64,000 nt of DNA. Source: Nectonema munidae. Its lineage: Eukaryota; Nematomorpha; Nectonematoida; Nectonematidae. The DNA is taken from assembly GCA_030549495.1 (NCBI GenBank), contig JAUIRK010000312.1, forward strand, positions 385,001-449,000. Direction: 5' to 3'. Positions 22,100 through 33,157 of the stretch are shown piece after piece. Below the pieces are notes generated by a model, which made no database searches, had not been told where the DNA came from, and saw only the letters and a program-made list of their open reading frames with translations. The position numbers and the translations under genes are program-made. How positions within the stretch are numbered: the first letter of the stretch is position 1; every line of letters starts with the position of its first letter.

Positions 22100-22790
22100 T
22101 GTCTTCATTTTTTTACTAAAATATGATATATTTTTAAACAATGCTTAACATTTTAGTTATCTACTATAATTAGAGCCTTTATGCTAGTTTTTTAAGCTGT
22201 TTAAAAGGTATTCTCGATATTGAAAATCAGTTTATCACAAGTTCATGCAAGAAATTTTCATTAGTCTTCGAGTTATTTTATTGAAAAATAAGTTCAGTAA
22301 GATGAATACTTTTTTTTTTTACTTTTTTTAATTATATTTTTTTATAAAATGAAAATCCTAAAAATTTTATTTCAAAGAATTATTATCAATGCTCTTAAGA
22401 TTTTGAACTCCTTCAAACTTTTTTATAAGAAAATGTTGCATTTTTATGATAAATAAAATGGAATAAAAATTTACAAAAATGCAATGTCATTTGGACAAGA
22501 AATACAACCGATTCGTTATATATTTGAATCTTGGCGCATCTTTACTAAAGAGTGATAGACAAGCTACGATAGTATACACTCATTTGCAAATACCGACAAA
22601 GAAAGTTATTTCCTAAAAATTTTGGGGCACATGTTAGATAGCGTTATGCCGAATATCGTGGAATAACAAATATCGCAATGACGGCACACTATTATTGACA
22701 TTATGAAAATGTAGCTATTTTATCACTAATCAATAAGATTTAGTTAGACAGAGTAATCCTAACTTAATCTTACAAGATTTCACGTTTATC
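22100..22790. other. AT-rich non-coding sequence
   Basis: No gene or element end was found between the poly(A) signal and the hAT relic that begins near 22,800. Confidence 0.4.
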
Positions 22791-22799
22791 AAAAAAAAA

Positions 22800-23335
22800 A
22801 GAAAAAAAAATTGCTCTTTCAAGTATTTTTGTCAAAATAATCAATGATTTAAAACTTGGGTTTTCCATTTTTACATCCCCTTTTAGAATGGGTGCATCAG
22901 AATTAGCATCAGATTTTGAGCAGGAAATCATGGCGTTTCATGAAAAGCAACTTATTTAAAACGTAATTTATTCATTTTTATCAATATCTTGTTTCAAAAT
23001 ACCCGAAAAGAACTTCATTGCCTTTAAAAATTTTATATGTATTTGTTAGCACGCTCATCTTAGCAAGCAAATTTTTTCAGTAATGAATTTGATAAGTCAA
23101 AGAAAAGAACTAGTCTAAGGACCAATCAGATAAATGATATTTTGACAGTTTCTGCTGCTACAAAATTAACTTCTGAATTTGATGAAATTGTTAAGAAGAA
23201 AAGAGGTCAAGTTTCTGGAGAATCTGAAAACAAAAATTTTAAATGAAAACTTCATTCAAACCCCCTTTCAAATTATGATTCTATGTGTGTGTGTCTTTTG
23301 AAGCCTTGGTTTTATCCGGCCCTCTAAAGCTGTAA
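22800..23335 (+). pseudogene. hAT transposase C-terminal relic (GTF2IRD2-like)
   Basis: Translated pieces include SPFRMGASELASDFEQEI, IPEKNFIAFKNF and a final 50-codon open stretch (FDKSKKRTSLRTNQINDIL, then SAATKLTSEFDEIVKKKRGQ up to a stop at 23,242). These follow the C-terminal dimerisation domain of hAT transposases related to GTF2IRD2/ZBED5/FAM200: an N-P-F block, E-K-x-P-N-L, S-x-M-x-x-x-K-S-x-x-R-x-x-L-T, then D-x-x-V-x-x-K-R-x-Q-V-S. The upstream part is broken by stops. The DNA from 23,165 to 23,335 is similar to the interior of the 262-bp element at 57,317-57,578, linking that non-autonomous family to this transposase. Confidence 0.75.
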
Positions 23336-23610
23336 ATATAGAAACGAGTTCAACAAGTGATCTAAGATTGACCCCCTATTCCAATATATACATATATAAT
23401 TACAAATATTCAAGAGTGTATCTAATGTAAACACTAAGTTATAATAAGGCATAAACATTATAATATCGATTTTTTTTGAAAAAATGTACATTTGATTTTG
23501 ATTGACAGTTTTTGACATGAGTCGGTCATCCAATCAAAAGATGCAATTATCGATTTTTGGGAGAGTCACGAAGATTGAAGGCAAAAAATTCAGGCAATTT
23601 TAGCGTTTTG
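23336..23610. repeat. Dispersed repeat shared with 42,955-43,150
   Basis: Both loci contain aaacactaagttataa, then a ttgaaaaaatg(t/c)acatttga run and a gattgacagtttttga(c/t)atga run, and later a (g)ttgaaggca run. Similarity covers about 190 bases. The copy at 42,955 directly abuts the satellite array. No coding potential is visible. Confidence 0.65.
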
Positions 23611-24458
23611 ATTGCCCCGATCACTAATAGGGTTAAGAAAGACATTTCACACGTGGCGGACTTGTCAACACATAATAAATATTTTACATAGAAGACTTTT
23701 TGAGCTAGTAAATAATTGATAGCCTTCAGCTGTAGCGTTCACATCTACAGATAAAATGCTGACAACTTGAGGGGTGTGACCAAATATCGAATGAAAAACA
23801 TTTGGAATATAAGACTATCTAATTATTATATGACTAGCTGACTTAGCGTATACCGTCGCACACAAAGAATATCCTATGCGCGGGTGAGGCTCTAAAATCC
23901 AACTGCGCCCTCTTTTCTATATACGAATTGCAATATTTATTGTCTTATCTGGAAAATAATAGTGATAGACGCTAGAAAAAAATGAGTCGCCATGAAAGAG
24001 TTAGATCGCGTAATTTTATTGTTTTAGCAGGAATCAAAAAGTTCTCTTCAGTTTCCTAAGCTAGACAGAGTGTATCAATGTATCATGATTTGTGTCTTAT
24101 GTTTCATATATACATTTAGTATCACTTATCAGTCTTCCTCATTTCAATTATTTTTAAATGAACAGTGTTACACTTGATTCTTCTTTTAATTTCATTTCAA
24201 GCTTTTTTGACCATAATTTGCTTTAGTTCAAGAATTTATTCCATTCATATTTCAAAAACTTTTTTTTCCTTACTTTAAAGCTTTTCCAGTTCTTTCACAT
24301 TTTTTTTAACAATCAACCACCTTTTTTTTTAAATTTCGCTAAAAAAAGTACAACTTAATAATATAATCTCTCTATATTTTCTGGGGATACATATTCGTAG
24401 CCAGATTTTAACAGCGTTTTTAAGTGCAATATTGATGGAAGAAAACAACTATGCATGT
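23611..24458. other. Non-coding, no supported gene
   Basis: AT-rich sequence without a long frame or a delimited element. Confidence 0.4.
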
Positions 24459-24562
24459 TTTCTATTGGATCAATTAAAAGTTTGTCTTATTTACTGCAGC
24501 TTCTATTCGACCAATTAAAAGTTTGTCTTATTTACTGCAGCTTCTATTGAACCAATTGAAAG
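24459..24562 (+). repeat. Tandem duplication, 41-bp unit, 2.5 copies
   Basis: The unit cttctatt..accaattaaa continuing to tttactgcag occurs at 24,459-24,499 and 24,500-24,540 with three differences, then as a half copy to 24,562. It is too short for a family call. Confidence 0.85.
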
Positions 24563-25684
24563 TAAATTATGGTGAAGTTGACATTTTGGTCTCCTTTGGA
24601 CTAATGTTCTACATTAAACCTGTCGACATTTCGTGTACACACTATCATCCACTTATATGTTATGCTAAGAGTATGGAAAACACGTCACTAACTTCTTTGC
24701 GTTATTCAAAATTTTATAAACTTCAAGCTTGGAAAAGCATCTTATTTTAATTTATGGCTTAGATTTTGATTTTGATTTCCTGCTCTTCTTCATTTATTTA
24801 AGTCTTCAGCTCTTTCTTTTTATCGAATATAGGTCATTTATTTTCTCAATCATTTTTGCGCTGAACACAAAGTATTCTTGTTTCGATTTCTTCTGAAGCA
24901 GTCATTGGTGACCCTATTTCAACGTTATTATCATTTTTGCGAACCGACTATAAAAGGAGAACAAAGTCTTAATCATTTGAATTCTTTAAAGAGAAAACTT
25001 ACATAAGAGTAAGTATAGAGCTTCGGTAAAATTAGTTTTATATTTGCCTTATTAGACAGAACATTCATAACTTGTCTTGTTTCGCTCTAAATTATGCCTT
25101 TATTTCTTCTTGTTTTGTACCTTCTCAGATAAACTCTCATTTCAGTTTGATGCTTATTAAATAGCTAGATATTAACCCTTGAAAATTTTTGAATTATAGG
25201 ATATTAAGTTAAATATCGGTTCCATGAAAATTTGATTGGAGGCTAACTTGTGACTTATTCGGCAATTGGATGACAGCAAACATTAAAAATTGCGCATTTA
25301 ACTTGATAAGTTTGTCTCAGGGAGTTTATAATATGACTTATCTTTTATTCTTTATGTTCAAATATAGTGAAATTTAACCTTTCCTTGAGTCAAAAATTTA
25401 TCCAGAAAGTCACAAAAGCAAATTTTAAAAGGAGTAATGTCCATTTTCTTTCGTTTTGCAATGAAAAGAGTTGGAAAATAAAATTTGTTTGCTAGGAACC
25501 AAAATCGTGTTACATGGTGATATCTAACTTTAAAAACTTTTTAGAACCAAATTAGTGTAGAGTTTTTTCATTTTGTTACAAATAATTTTTATTATAAAAA
25601 TAAATTTCACGAGAGATAATTTTAATATTTTAATTTATCGATTATTTTAATTATTATTTAACAGTAGTAAAAATTCAAGTTGAG
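24563..25684. other. Non-coding, no supported gene
   Basis: AT-rich, with no frame or repeat boundary that I can support. Confidence 0.4.
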
Positions 25685-27430
25685 AAAGTTAAATAATGTT
25701 GACAAGCATTCGTTTTTTTCCGATTTCTGGAGTAAGAAAGTTTCTTTGTGAACTGCATATGCTTCTTCCAACGCCCAAAAGCGCTCTGTCTTCAAATGAT
25801 AAAGGTGAAAATGGAAGCAAATTGTTTGCTAATTCTCGAAACAAATTTCTCTCTATTTTCCCCCAGTAAATTGGATCGTTTTCTCCCCAAGCAAATTCAA
25901 GTGAAGAAAACTCTTCCAATTATCTTCCAAAAAAGGATATATTTTGTAAAGCTGAAGATTTTTCATTTTTTTACTTGAATTTTTTTATGATAGTGATAAA
26001 TCAAAATCAATGGAATTTTTTCATCAAATGATTTTTCCACTACTTTTCCAAACTTGGGAAATGTCTTGTCATTCTTCATATTGATGATTATTGTCTATTT
26101 CTAATCGTGTGTAAATCATTTTTACAAATTTGTAACTTGTGCTTAACCGAGTTTTTGGATCTAAATCAAGTCTTTCGAGCAAAGAATTTTTATTTCTCGT
26201 GTCTAAAAAAGTAGCTGTAGTTTTCATCATTTTTAGAGCATCTTATCTTCATCGATTTACAAAATCTGTCTAATGTTTGTTCTAATCCATGGAATTTTAC
26301 ATCAATTTTCTTTTCTTAAAGAAGTGTCCAAAACTTTCTAGCGTGGGATGATCTCGGTTGTGTTGGCGCTGTTTTCTCACTTAATCGAATAGAAGTATCT
26401 CATCAAAATTACAAAAAGTTTCATAACATTTTATAGTAATACTTTTCTGTAGCTTGATTGTAACTTTGGAGTATAGCGCATTTGTCATTCAATTCGCACG
26501 AGTTTCCATTGAAAATAGGACACGTTTAAAAACTTGTGGGTAATAATTTGCAGTGATATATTTGTTTCAAGCTTTCTTGTGTACAGCACTATAGGTGTGC
26601 ATTTAACTTGTGTCTTGGTAGACAGTCTTTATTTTGGAAAAATGTTAAATTTAGGCAACCTGTAAAAGAATGCTTAAAGTGAACTGCTATTTGCCGCACA
26701 ATTTAAATTTGTATTTCATAATTTTTTGCTCAAAACTCGATTGTGAAGAAGCAGTGGACTAGTGTGTAAAAACAGCTCAAACTTTTGAAAGCCAAGGTTG
26801 TTGCATTGTCATGAACTATCATATGAATTTTATGTCGTTTGACTTTGAAAACAAACCTTGGCATAAAAATTCTGGTAAAGAAAATTTCTAATAAAGAAAA
26901 TATAGGTAGAATGAATATCTGATGTTTTCAAAAAGTGTGCAGAATAAATTCATTGTTCTTCCAACCTTACATTTCTTCTCTTTAAAACATTGGGATAAAT
27001 TTCTGGAAAAATAACTCTTCTTAGGCATTTTATAGATGACAATTCGTAAGCATGTTTCAGTACCATATTAAATATAATAAAAGCGATTTCTGCAACGATT
27101 GAAAAAGGCCTAAAACCATCTCAAATATTTAACTTGAGCACTCTTTATGTCAAAAATCTTTTTCTGTTCATATGCTTCTAAAATTTTTTGGAAACAACTA
27201 TACCTTTTGAGAAGTAGAATCTTTACAATCAATTTTCAGCATTTTATTAGATGAGACAAAAGCAGTCAAATTTTTATTTGGTGTTTCTTTGGCATCTTTT
27301 TCTTTTAAAAATTCTTGTTTCAGAGTTTGAAAATGTATTGGTATAGTAATGATTTTTTTTTGATTTTTTCCTCCTCGCAATAATTTTATTTTTACAAATA
27401 TTGCAAGTTACTTTTGCTTTGTCAATCTTA
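25685..27430 (-). pseudogene. Near-full-length BED-finger hAT transposase relic
   Basis: Reading the minus strand from 27,430 leftwards, all hAT landmarks appear in order. First a BED-type zinc finger (VTCNICKNKI..RGGKNQ...IPIHFQTLK; C-x2-C with a later H), near 27,310-27,415. Then FSIVAEIAFIIFNMVLKHAY and LRRVIFPEIY, matching the P-F-S-x-V-x-x-x-x-F ... L-P-S-R ... P-x-x-Y segment. Then KIHMIVHDNATTLAFKSL (the H-D-N-A block of the catalytic fold) near 26,820. Then VRQIAVHFKHS and LPRHKLN near 26,640-26,690, TATFLDTRNKNSLLERL near 26,200, and the C-terminal SSQRNFLTPEIGKKRMLVN ending at 25,689. It is broken by many stops and frame changes, so it is an old copy. Terminal inverted repeats were not found by eye. 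The 76-codon frame at 25,689-25,919 is its surviving tail. Confidence 0.8.
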
Positions 27431-27861
27431 CTGATTTCAAAAAATCTTTAATACATTTTTAAGATAGTTCACGTTTTTTTTATATTTTTTATAATAAAAA
27501 TTTTGAAATATTTTATCGAAAATATCGCCCTTACATTAATATATAAATCATTCCCCATTTCTTAATTTTGAATAAGAAAAAAAATCGGAAGAGATTACGG
27601 ATGCTGATTTGCCAAAAAGTAACCGAATCTATCGGTACGAACGAATGCTTATTAATTAATTGATACATCGCTATAACCTATACCACTGTTTTTGATATTT
27701 AAGTATTGTAGTCGAATGTCAAAATGTATATAATGTTTAGGTATTCGTATGTATATACCATTTTTAGTTCTATTTTCTCTTTTTGCAATTCTAAACAAAT
27801 AATCTCATGTTTTTTTGAAATAATGTTAAAAGTCAATTAAAAAGTTATTACTAAATTTATA
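27431..27861. other. Spacer between two transposase relics
   Basis: AT-rich; it may contain the decayed end of the hAT element to the left, but no terminus could be read. Confidence 0.35.
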
Positions 27862-28117
27862 ATGAATTTAAATCTGTTCAAAGATTTTCAAATTTTAAGA
27901 CTCGGACCGCATGGCCCAATGTTGAAGCCTATAGAAACCATGTGGGCAATTATTAAAAATGAAGTGAAACATAACTTGCTGAAAAAATGCTGTTGCTTTA
28001 AGAACAGGAAAAAGTTTCTGAATTACCAAGATATGAATTCAGAATTCGTGAATTGGAATAAATTATTTCCAAATCTATTAAAATTATTATTAGTCTGGTT
28101 CATTGAAATACATTTAT
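27862..28117 (+). pseudogene. Tc1/IS630-type DDE transposase C-terminus
   Basis: This encodes FQILRLGPHGPMLKPIETMW followed by AIIKNEVKHNLLKK. The block L-R-L-x-P-x-x-P-M-L-x-P-I-E-x-x-W-x-x-x-K is the third catalytic motif (the glutamate of P-I-E) of DDE_3-type transposases of the Tc1/mariner-IS630 superfamily. Only the last segment of the catalytic core survives; I could not follow the two aspartates upstream. A related relic with the first and second acidic residues lies at 38,390-38,790, suggesting a common family. The downstream half of the frame is AT-rich and probably not coding. Confidence 0.7.
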
Positions 28118-29694
28118 AGCAAAAATTCAAGGATTGCTTCCAAAAGTTTTAAACATGGAAGGTGTATTTTTTTTTTAATTATTTTTTTAAATAATTTCTT
28201 TAAAAACCTTTTAAAAGTTTTTTTGAAAAAACTTTTTCCTTTTAATTTTTTTTTAATAAATTTTTTTTATTTTTTTTTCTTTAAATGAAGTAAATCTTAG
28301 AATACTTTAGGTATTAACAACAAAATCTTTTTAATATTCTTAGTACCAATTTGAACTTACTTAGTGCCATGTAAAGACATAGTTCATATCAAAGAATTGT
28401 GTTATTTTTTCCTTTTTCTGTATTGTTTTAATTCCGATGTAATGGATTCCTTTATAAATTGGCTTTATGACGGTAAAAATGTTGTTCTTGCCTTTGAAAC
28501 GTGAAAAGAAAACAAGAAAAAAGGGATATTTACAATTTTTTGAGTTGTAATAAAACACGCGTATGCTTATAAATATTTTCAAATTTTTATCTTTTTTAAG
28601 TAAATTGTAATATGATCATCGCTTTATTTTGGTTGTTGAAATTTAATTCATTTTCCAAAAAGCGTGCGGATGTTTTCCTTCGAAATGAAATTTTTTGGGC
28701 ATCATCATCAACAAGACATACGCAGTACAGAAAATAAATGCGTTATTCATTCAAGCTTTAGTTAATCACCGTGATGACGTGTTTTCAATCAACCCAATGA
28801 CTTTTACGTAAGAGAAGAATATAATATACGTTTTAAAGAAGGAATACAAAATGCTTTGGTATGAAATTGAACAATTATATAAAAGTATTTCCTATTTCTT
28901 TATACTCATTGTGATGAAACAATATCGGATAATTACTTCCCTCCTGATATCATTTTTTAGCTAAATGAATTTTCTTTTAGCCATTTTTTAAGAAACTTGA
29001 TTTTAAATAAAACATGAACAGCTTTTCAAACACACATGTGTAGAAATTAGAGTGATTATAGTAGGAACGAATGTGATTATTTTTTTAGTTAACGTAATGA
29101 GATAACATTTCGATGATTTCTATCCTTTTCAAAAATACAATCATTTTTGCGCCAATCTTTCTCCATTGTTATTTTACATCGAATCATACAACGAGCAAAT
29201 TTTATTTTAAAAAAGTATCCAATTGAATACACAGGAAAAACTACTTGTATCCTCATCGGTCATATATAAGTATTTGCATGATTACTCTCTTTTTAATTGT
29301 TGAACATTCTACTTACCCCTTATTTTAGTGAAGGTAAAGATTTATATACTTTAAGCCAGGCCTTTATCACTTGTTTTTTTATAATTCAAAAAGATAGCAC
29401 GATTTTTGTATTCTTGGAAAAAAATTTGAGAATCAATTATGACCAAAAAAATCTTAAGGGCGCATCAACTGAAGGAAACAAACCAAAATCACCTCAACGT
29501 AAAAGAAATGATAAAAATAGTTAAAGGTTTTGAAGGCTATTTTGCTATCAAAAGACAAGGTTGGCGTTGAATAACAAAGTAAATATTAAATTAGCATTGG
29601 AAATTTCAGATTTTTTGAAAGTTAATATCCTACACATAATGTATTTTGCCACCTTTTGTTTTTTAAGAAACTTCTTGAAATTAAAATTTATCTT
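28118..29694. other. Non-coding or upstream part of the recombinase pseudogene
   Basis: No domain was recognised. A frame at 29,297-29,524 ending in a lysine-rich segment (NKPKSPQRKRNDKN) could be part of the decayed gene that follows, but there is no direct support. Confidence 0.35.
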
Positions 29695-31024
29695 TACTAA
29701 TATCAACTGAATTGGTGGTCGCATAGGACTTGCGGTTAGAGAAATCGAAAAAGCTGAAGTTGTAAGTTTTGTTTTTAGTTTTTATCAATTCGCATATAAA
29801 ATATTTATACATTTTTAGTCTGCAGAAAAAGTCGTAAATAAATTTGTTGTGGATAAAATTAAAATAAAAGAGTTGGGCCGGTAACCATGGTGATAGTGAA
29901 GAAGATTTATCCCGATTTAAAATCATACGATGAAAGGGCGAAGAGTAAGTGTGTTTCATATGCTGACTAGAATGCACAAAGTTTTATTCTTTCGGAATAC
30001 AGAAAATGTGATTAATATTTTTACAACACTAGATGGAAAAAAATTAAGTACATCCTATATAGGTAGGATTTTATCGGATTACTCCAATGCAATACTTGGA
30101 AAAAGAGTTTAATAATCATGATGTCAGAAGGTCCAGCGTAACGTTGTTTGCCGAAAGGAATAAAGAATTTTTAGAGGAACTGTCTGTCGTGATGAACCAC
30201 CAGGAGAGAAAGAGACAATGAAAGTAACCTTCTTCAAGTGATGTTTCTTTTGTGTGTGTGTGTTTTTTTATAGATATTTTGATCAGTCAAATAAGAAAGA
30301 CTATACTATAAACTGGCAATTGGGGCTTGAGCGTTCATTGATTCCATCTTTAGTGAATTCTCAGTTTCTTATATTTCAAATACAATCTGAATTATGGCTT
30401 TACGTCGAAATGTCACAAATTTCAAAAAATTGCACAAATAAAGCGTCAACGACTAAAAGAACAATTATTGTCAATGAAGATGAGTCCAAAGATGATGAGA
30501 ATCTTGTGAACGAAGAAGATGCAAGAGTCGATAGGGAAGAAGAAAATGGAGTTGAAGATGAAGTAGAAGGAAATGAAGTTAATGATGGATCGAAATTGTA
30601 ACAGAGTAGTAGTGGGAAGTGATGAAGATGAAGAAGAATAAAGAGGTAGCGATGGGGAAATATTTGGTAATAATGAAGATGATGACTATATTATTGACAG
30701 AACAATGGATTCTCAAGAGTTGGAAGGATGTACGATTTGATATATTTCTATTTGAAATAATAACTTTATTTTTTAGCTAAGAACTGTTCCTTGAGTTTGG
30801 ATAAAATCGACATTGAAAAGTGCAGAAAAAGTCAGAAAGACAATAATTTTACATTGTTTGCTGAAAGAGTTTTTGAGGAAGAAATAGAAACTGGAAGAAT
30901 TTTGGTTGAAGGTGTAAGAAAAAAATGTGCAAACTTAACAATTAATAGTTATGGAGGAGAGAAGAGAATATATGATAAAATAAGGACTAAAATTCGAAGA
31001 AAAAGAAAGAAGAATGGAGATTGA
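29695..31024 (+). pseudogene. Tyrosine recombinase pseudogene, Crypton-like
   Basis: A piece at about 29,930-30,235 reads GKKLSTSYIGRILSDYSNAI, then LGKRV and, in the next frame, HDVRRSSVTLFAERNKEFLE and SVVMNH. H-D-V-R-R fits the H-x-x-R box of tyrosine recombinases and M-N-H the following histidine box. An upstream GGRIGLAVREIEKAEV could hold the first arginine. After that comes an acidic segment (EDESKDDENLVNEED..., 30,450-30,600) and a final 77-codon frame (30,791-31,024) of CRKSQKDNNFTLFAERVF and YGGEKRIYDKIRTKIRRK, resembling the C-terminal region of animal Cryptons. GT..AG-bounded AT-rich gaps near 29,763-29,820 and 30,730-30,777 could be introns. At least one frame change and several stops disable it. 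No reverse transcriptase is nearby, so a DIRS retroelement is less likely than a Crypton. Confidence 0.55.
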
Positions 31025-31328
31025 ATTTATTTTAATTTCAATACAATTTTTATATTCTAAAATTTTTATATTTTTTAACACCCAGACTATCCGAAGGTTC
31101 CCTCTTTGAAAAAAAATTTGTCAAAAGAAGTTTGTTGTTCAATTTTTTCGAAGAAAAATTGGGAAAAAAAATTGTCAAAACAAGGGCCCACTTGTAAGAA
31201 AAATTGAAAAACAATCGAAAAAAATGTGTTAAAATATTCCCAAGGGCATAGATCCTTAACAGGTTATCAGAGGTATAGCTCCTAAAACATGTCGATATGA
31301 AAGCAATCAAAATTCACTTTCAAATCCG
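31025..31328. other. AT-rich spacer between recombinase copies
   Basis: No frame or motif is supported. Confidence 0.4.
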
Positions 31329-31618
31329 GGAATGCACAAAGATGCTGAAAATGATGCGAGAGAAAAACAAGGACGTGAAGATGAAGCTGAAGGAAAAGAA
31401 GAGAATATCCAGGAACGAAGATGCTCAGCCAAAATTAATAAACATGCCCCAAATAGATTCTCCCCGGAATATCAATTTCTAATAATCAAAATTGCTGAAA
31501 TGCTGAAAATTTGGGCTAAAATTTCAGTAAAAAAAAATTTTTTTATCGGATTACTCCAATGCAATACTTGGAAAAAGAGTCAATGATCATGATGTCAGAA
31601 GATCCAGCGTAACGTTGT
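31329..31618 (+). pseudogene. Partial second copy of the recombinase gene
   Basis: 31,541-31,618 repeats 30,069-30,144 almost exactly (ttatcggattactccaatgc through to the gatgtcagaag box and beyond) and encodes the same SDYSNAILGKRV and NDHDVRRSS, here without the frame change seen in the first copy. Just before it, 31,330-31,440 encodes an acidic segment (NDAREKQGREDEAEGKEEN) resembling the acidic segment of the first copy. The order of the two parts is swapped relative to copy one, so the locus has been rearranged. It stops about 80 bases after the start of similarity. Confidence 0.6.
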
Positions 31619-31690
31619 AAATCTCCATTGTAAATTTTGAATTTTTCTCCATTGTAATCTCCATGTTGTAAATTGTGAGTAAAATTTTTA

Positions 31691-31780
31691 GCAATTTTGA
31701 TTAGTATAAATCGATATTTATTGATGGAAAGAGAATTGATTAAGATAAATGCTATGAAAGTTTCTTTAGTTATACTGATG
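31691..31780 (+). repeat. Direct repeat, copy 1 (pairs with 32,188-32,272)
   Basis: A stretch of over 70 identical bases (from aatcgatatttattgatgg to ttagttatactgat) is shared with the second copy about 500 bases downstream. The near identity implies a recent local duplication. Confidence 0.9.
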
Positions 31781-32187
31781 GAATTGTGCTTCAAACCCAG
31801 CAAACATTGTATCAAGATAATAGTAATCTGTATTCATTTTTTTCTTCATATTTTTAACAAAATTGTTTTATAAGGATGTTAAATAAAGAATTGTATTTGG
31901 ATTTTTTTATCGAGACACGTAGTGTTCCTGAATTTACCCCAAAAATTATCAACTATTTTTTAATCCTACTTCAAAAATTTGAGCAAGAAAAATGTGAGAT
32001 TGAGGAATAAAAGAGGAAATTTCCAATAAAAAATTTATTGCGCTTATAAAGTATACAAATAGATGAATATGAATCTGAAAGTTCTTAAAATTGTTTTTTT
32101 ATACTTTATAGGGGGTAAAGTTATCGCTGAAGTTATGATATAAATTCTGATAGCTATTTTATTGATTTTTATTTGAGGAAATAAAAA

Positions 32188-32272
32188 TTTTGATTATTAG
32201 AAATCGATATTTATTGATGGAAAGAGAATTGATTAAGATAAATGCTATGAAAGTTTCTTTAGTTATACTGAT
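32188..32272 (+). repeat. Direct repeat, copy 2
   Basis: This is the partner of the copy at 31,691-31,780 in the same orientation. The intervening sequence is AT-rich and non-coding. Confidence 0.9.
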
Positions 32273-33049
32273 TTCTTATATACAAGATGGTGTAAGTATA
32301 GAAAAAGAAACTATACTATAAGGTGCAGAAAGCCGTTCTTTGATTAGTGTAGCTTTAACGATAAAAATGAATTATATCAAATAAAAAGAAATCTTACTTT
32401 TTGAATAATTAAATTAAAAATTGATAAAAATATATTCCTGGTAGCGAAAATTAGTGCCGGTTTCAAGAAAACAGAATCTCGGGAAATCGCTAAAAACATT
32501 ACTAATTTTTCGCCATGGTGTCTTGATGCCGTCTAAATTTAAACTTAATCTTTACCTTGCAACGAAAAATCCAAAAAGCGTAGCCAAGGCTTTCCATTTT
32601 TAAGCAGCAAGAAATATGTTTAAAAAGTAAACTTTTTTATCATAATTTTAAGTTTATTATTTTTTTTAACAAATTCAAGTTTTTGAACAGGGATAAAATA
32701 AATGAGTGCTTATGTGTGTTCTTTAGGCTTTGAGAGCTGGACAGCACTGCATTGGCGCTGCTGAAACTTTATGTCTTTATACAAAAAAAAGGAACATATG
32801 TGCATTAGAACGACACAAACAACAAAAAACGCTATTATGATACGTGAAAAGTCCATATTCAATTATTTAATACAAAATGGAAACGCTATGCAATCGAAAT
32901 TATCATAGCACAAAATGAGATAAAATATATTTATAAATTTAAAAAAATATTAGAAAATACTCATTTCAAAAAGCATACAAAGATTTGGATCAATGACCTC
33001 TAGCGAACACCCATCTGGATAAGCCTATAGAAGGATTACTATATATAAA
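32273..33049. other. AT-rich non-coding sequence
   Basis: No gene or element boundary was recognised. Confidence 0.4.
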
Positions 33050-33157
33050 GGGACCATACATAAATGACGTCCCCCAAAATTTTAAGTTTTTTAAGACCCA
33101 AGTATATCCCCGCCCCTTCTTCCACCGTGGCAGGGAACGTCATATATGTATGATATT
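33050..33157. mobile_element. Compact palindromic MITE (GGRACCATACATAAATGACG type)
   Basis: The left end gggaccatacataaatgac and the right end read in reverse (atcatacatatatgacg) form an inverted repeat of about 24 bases around a short interior. Ends of the form GGGxCxxxxATAAATxACGT occur in many animal MITEs. The element is about 108 bp with no coding capacity. No clear target duplication was seen. Confidence 0.65.
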
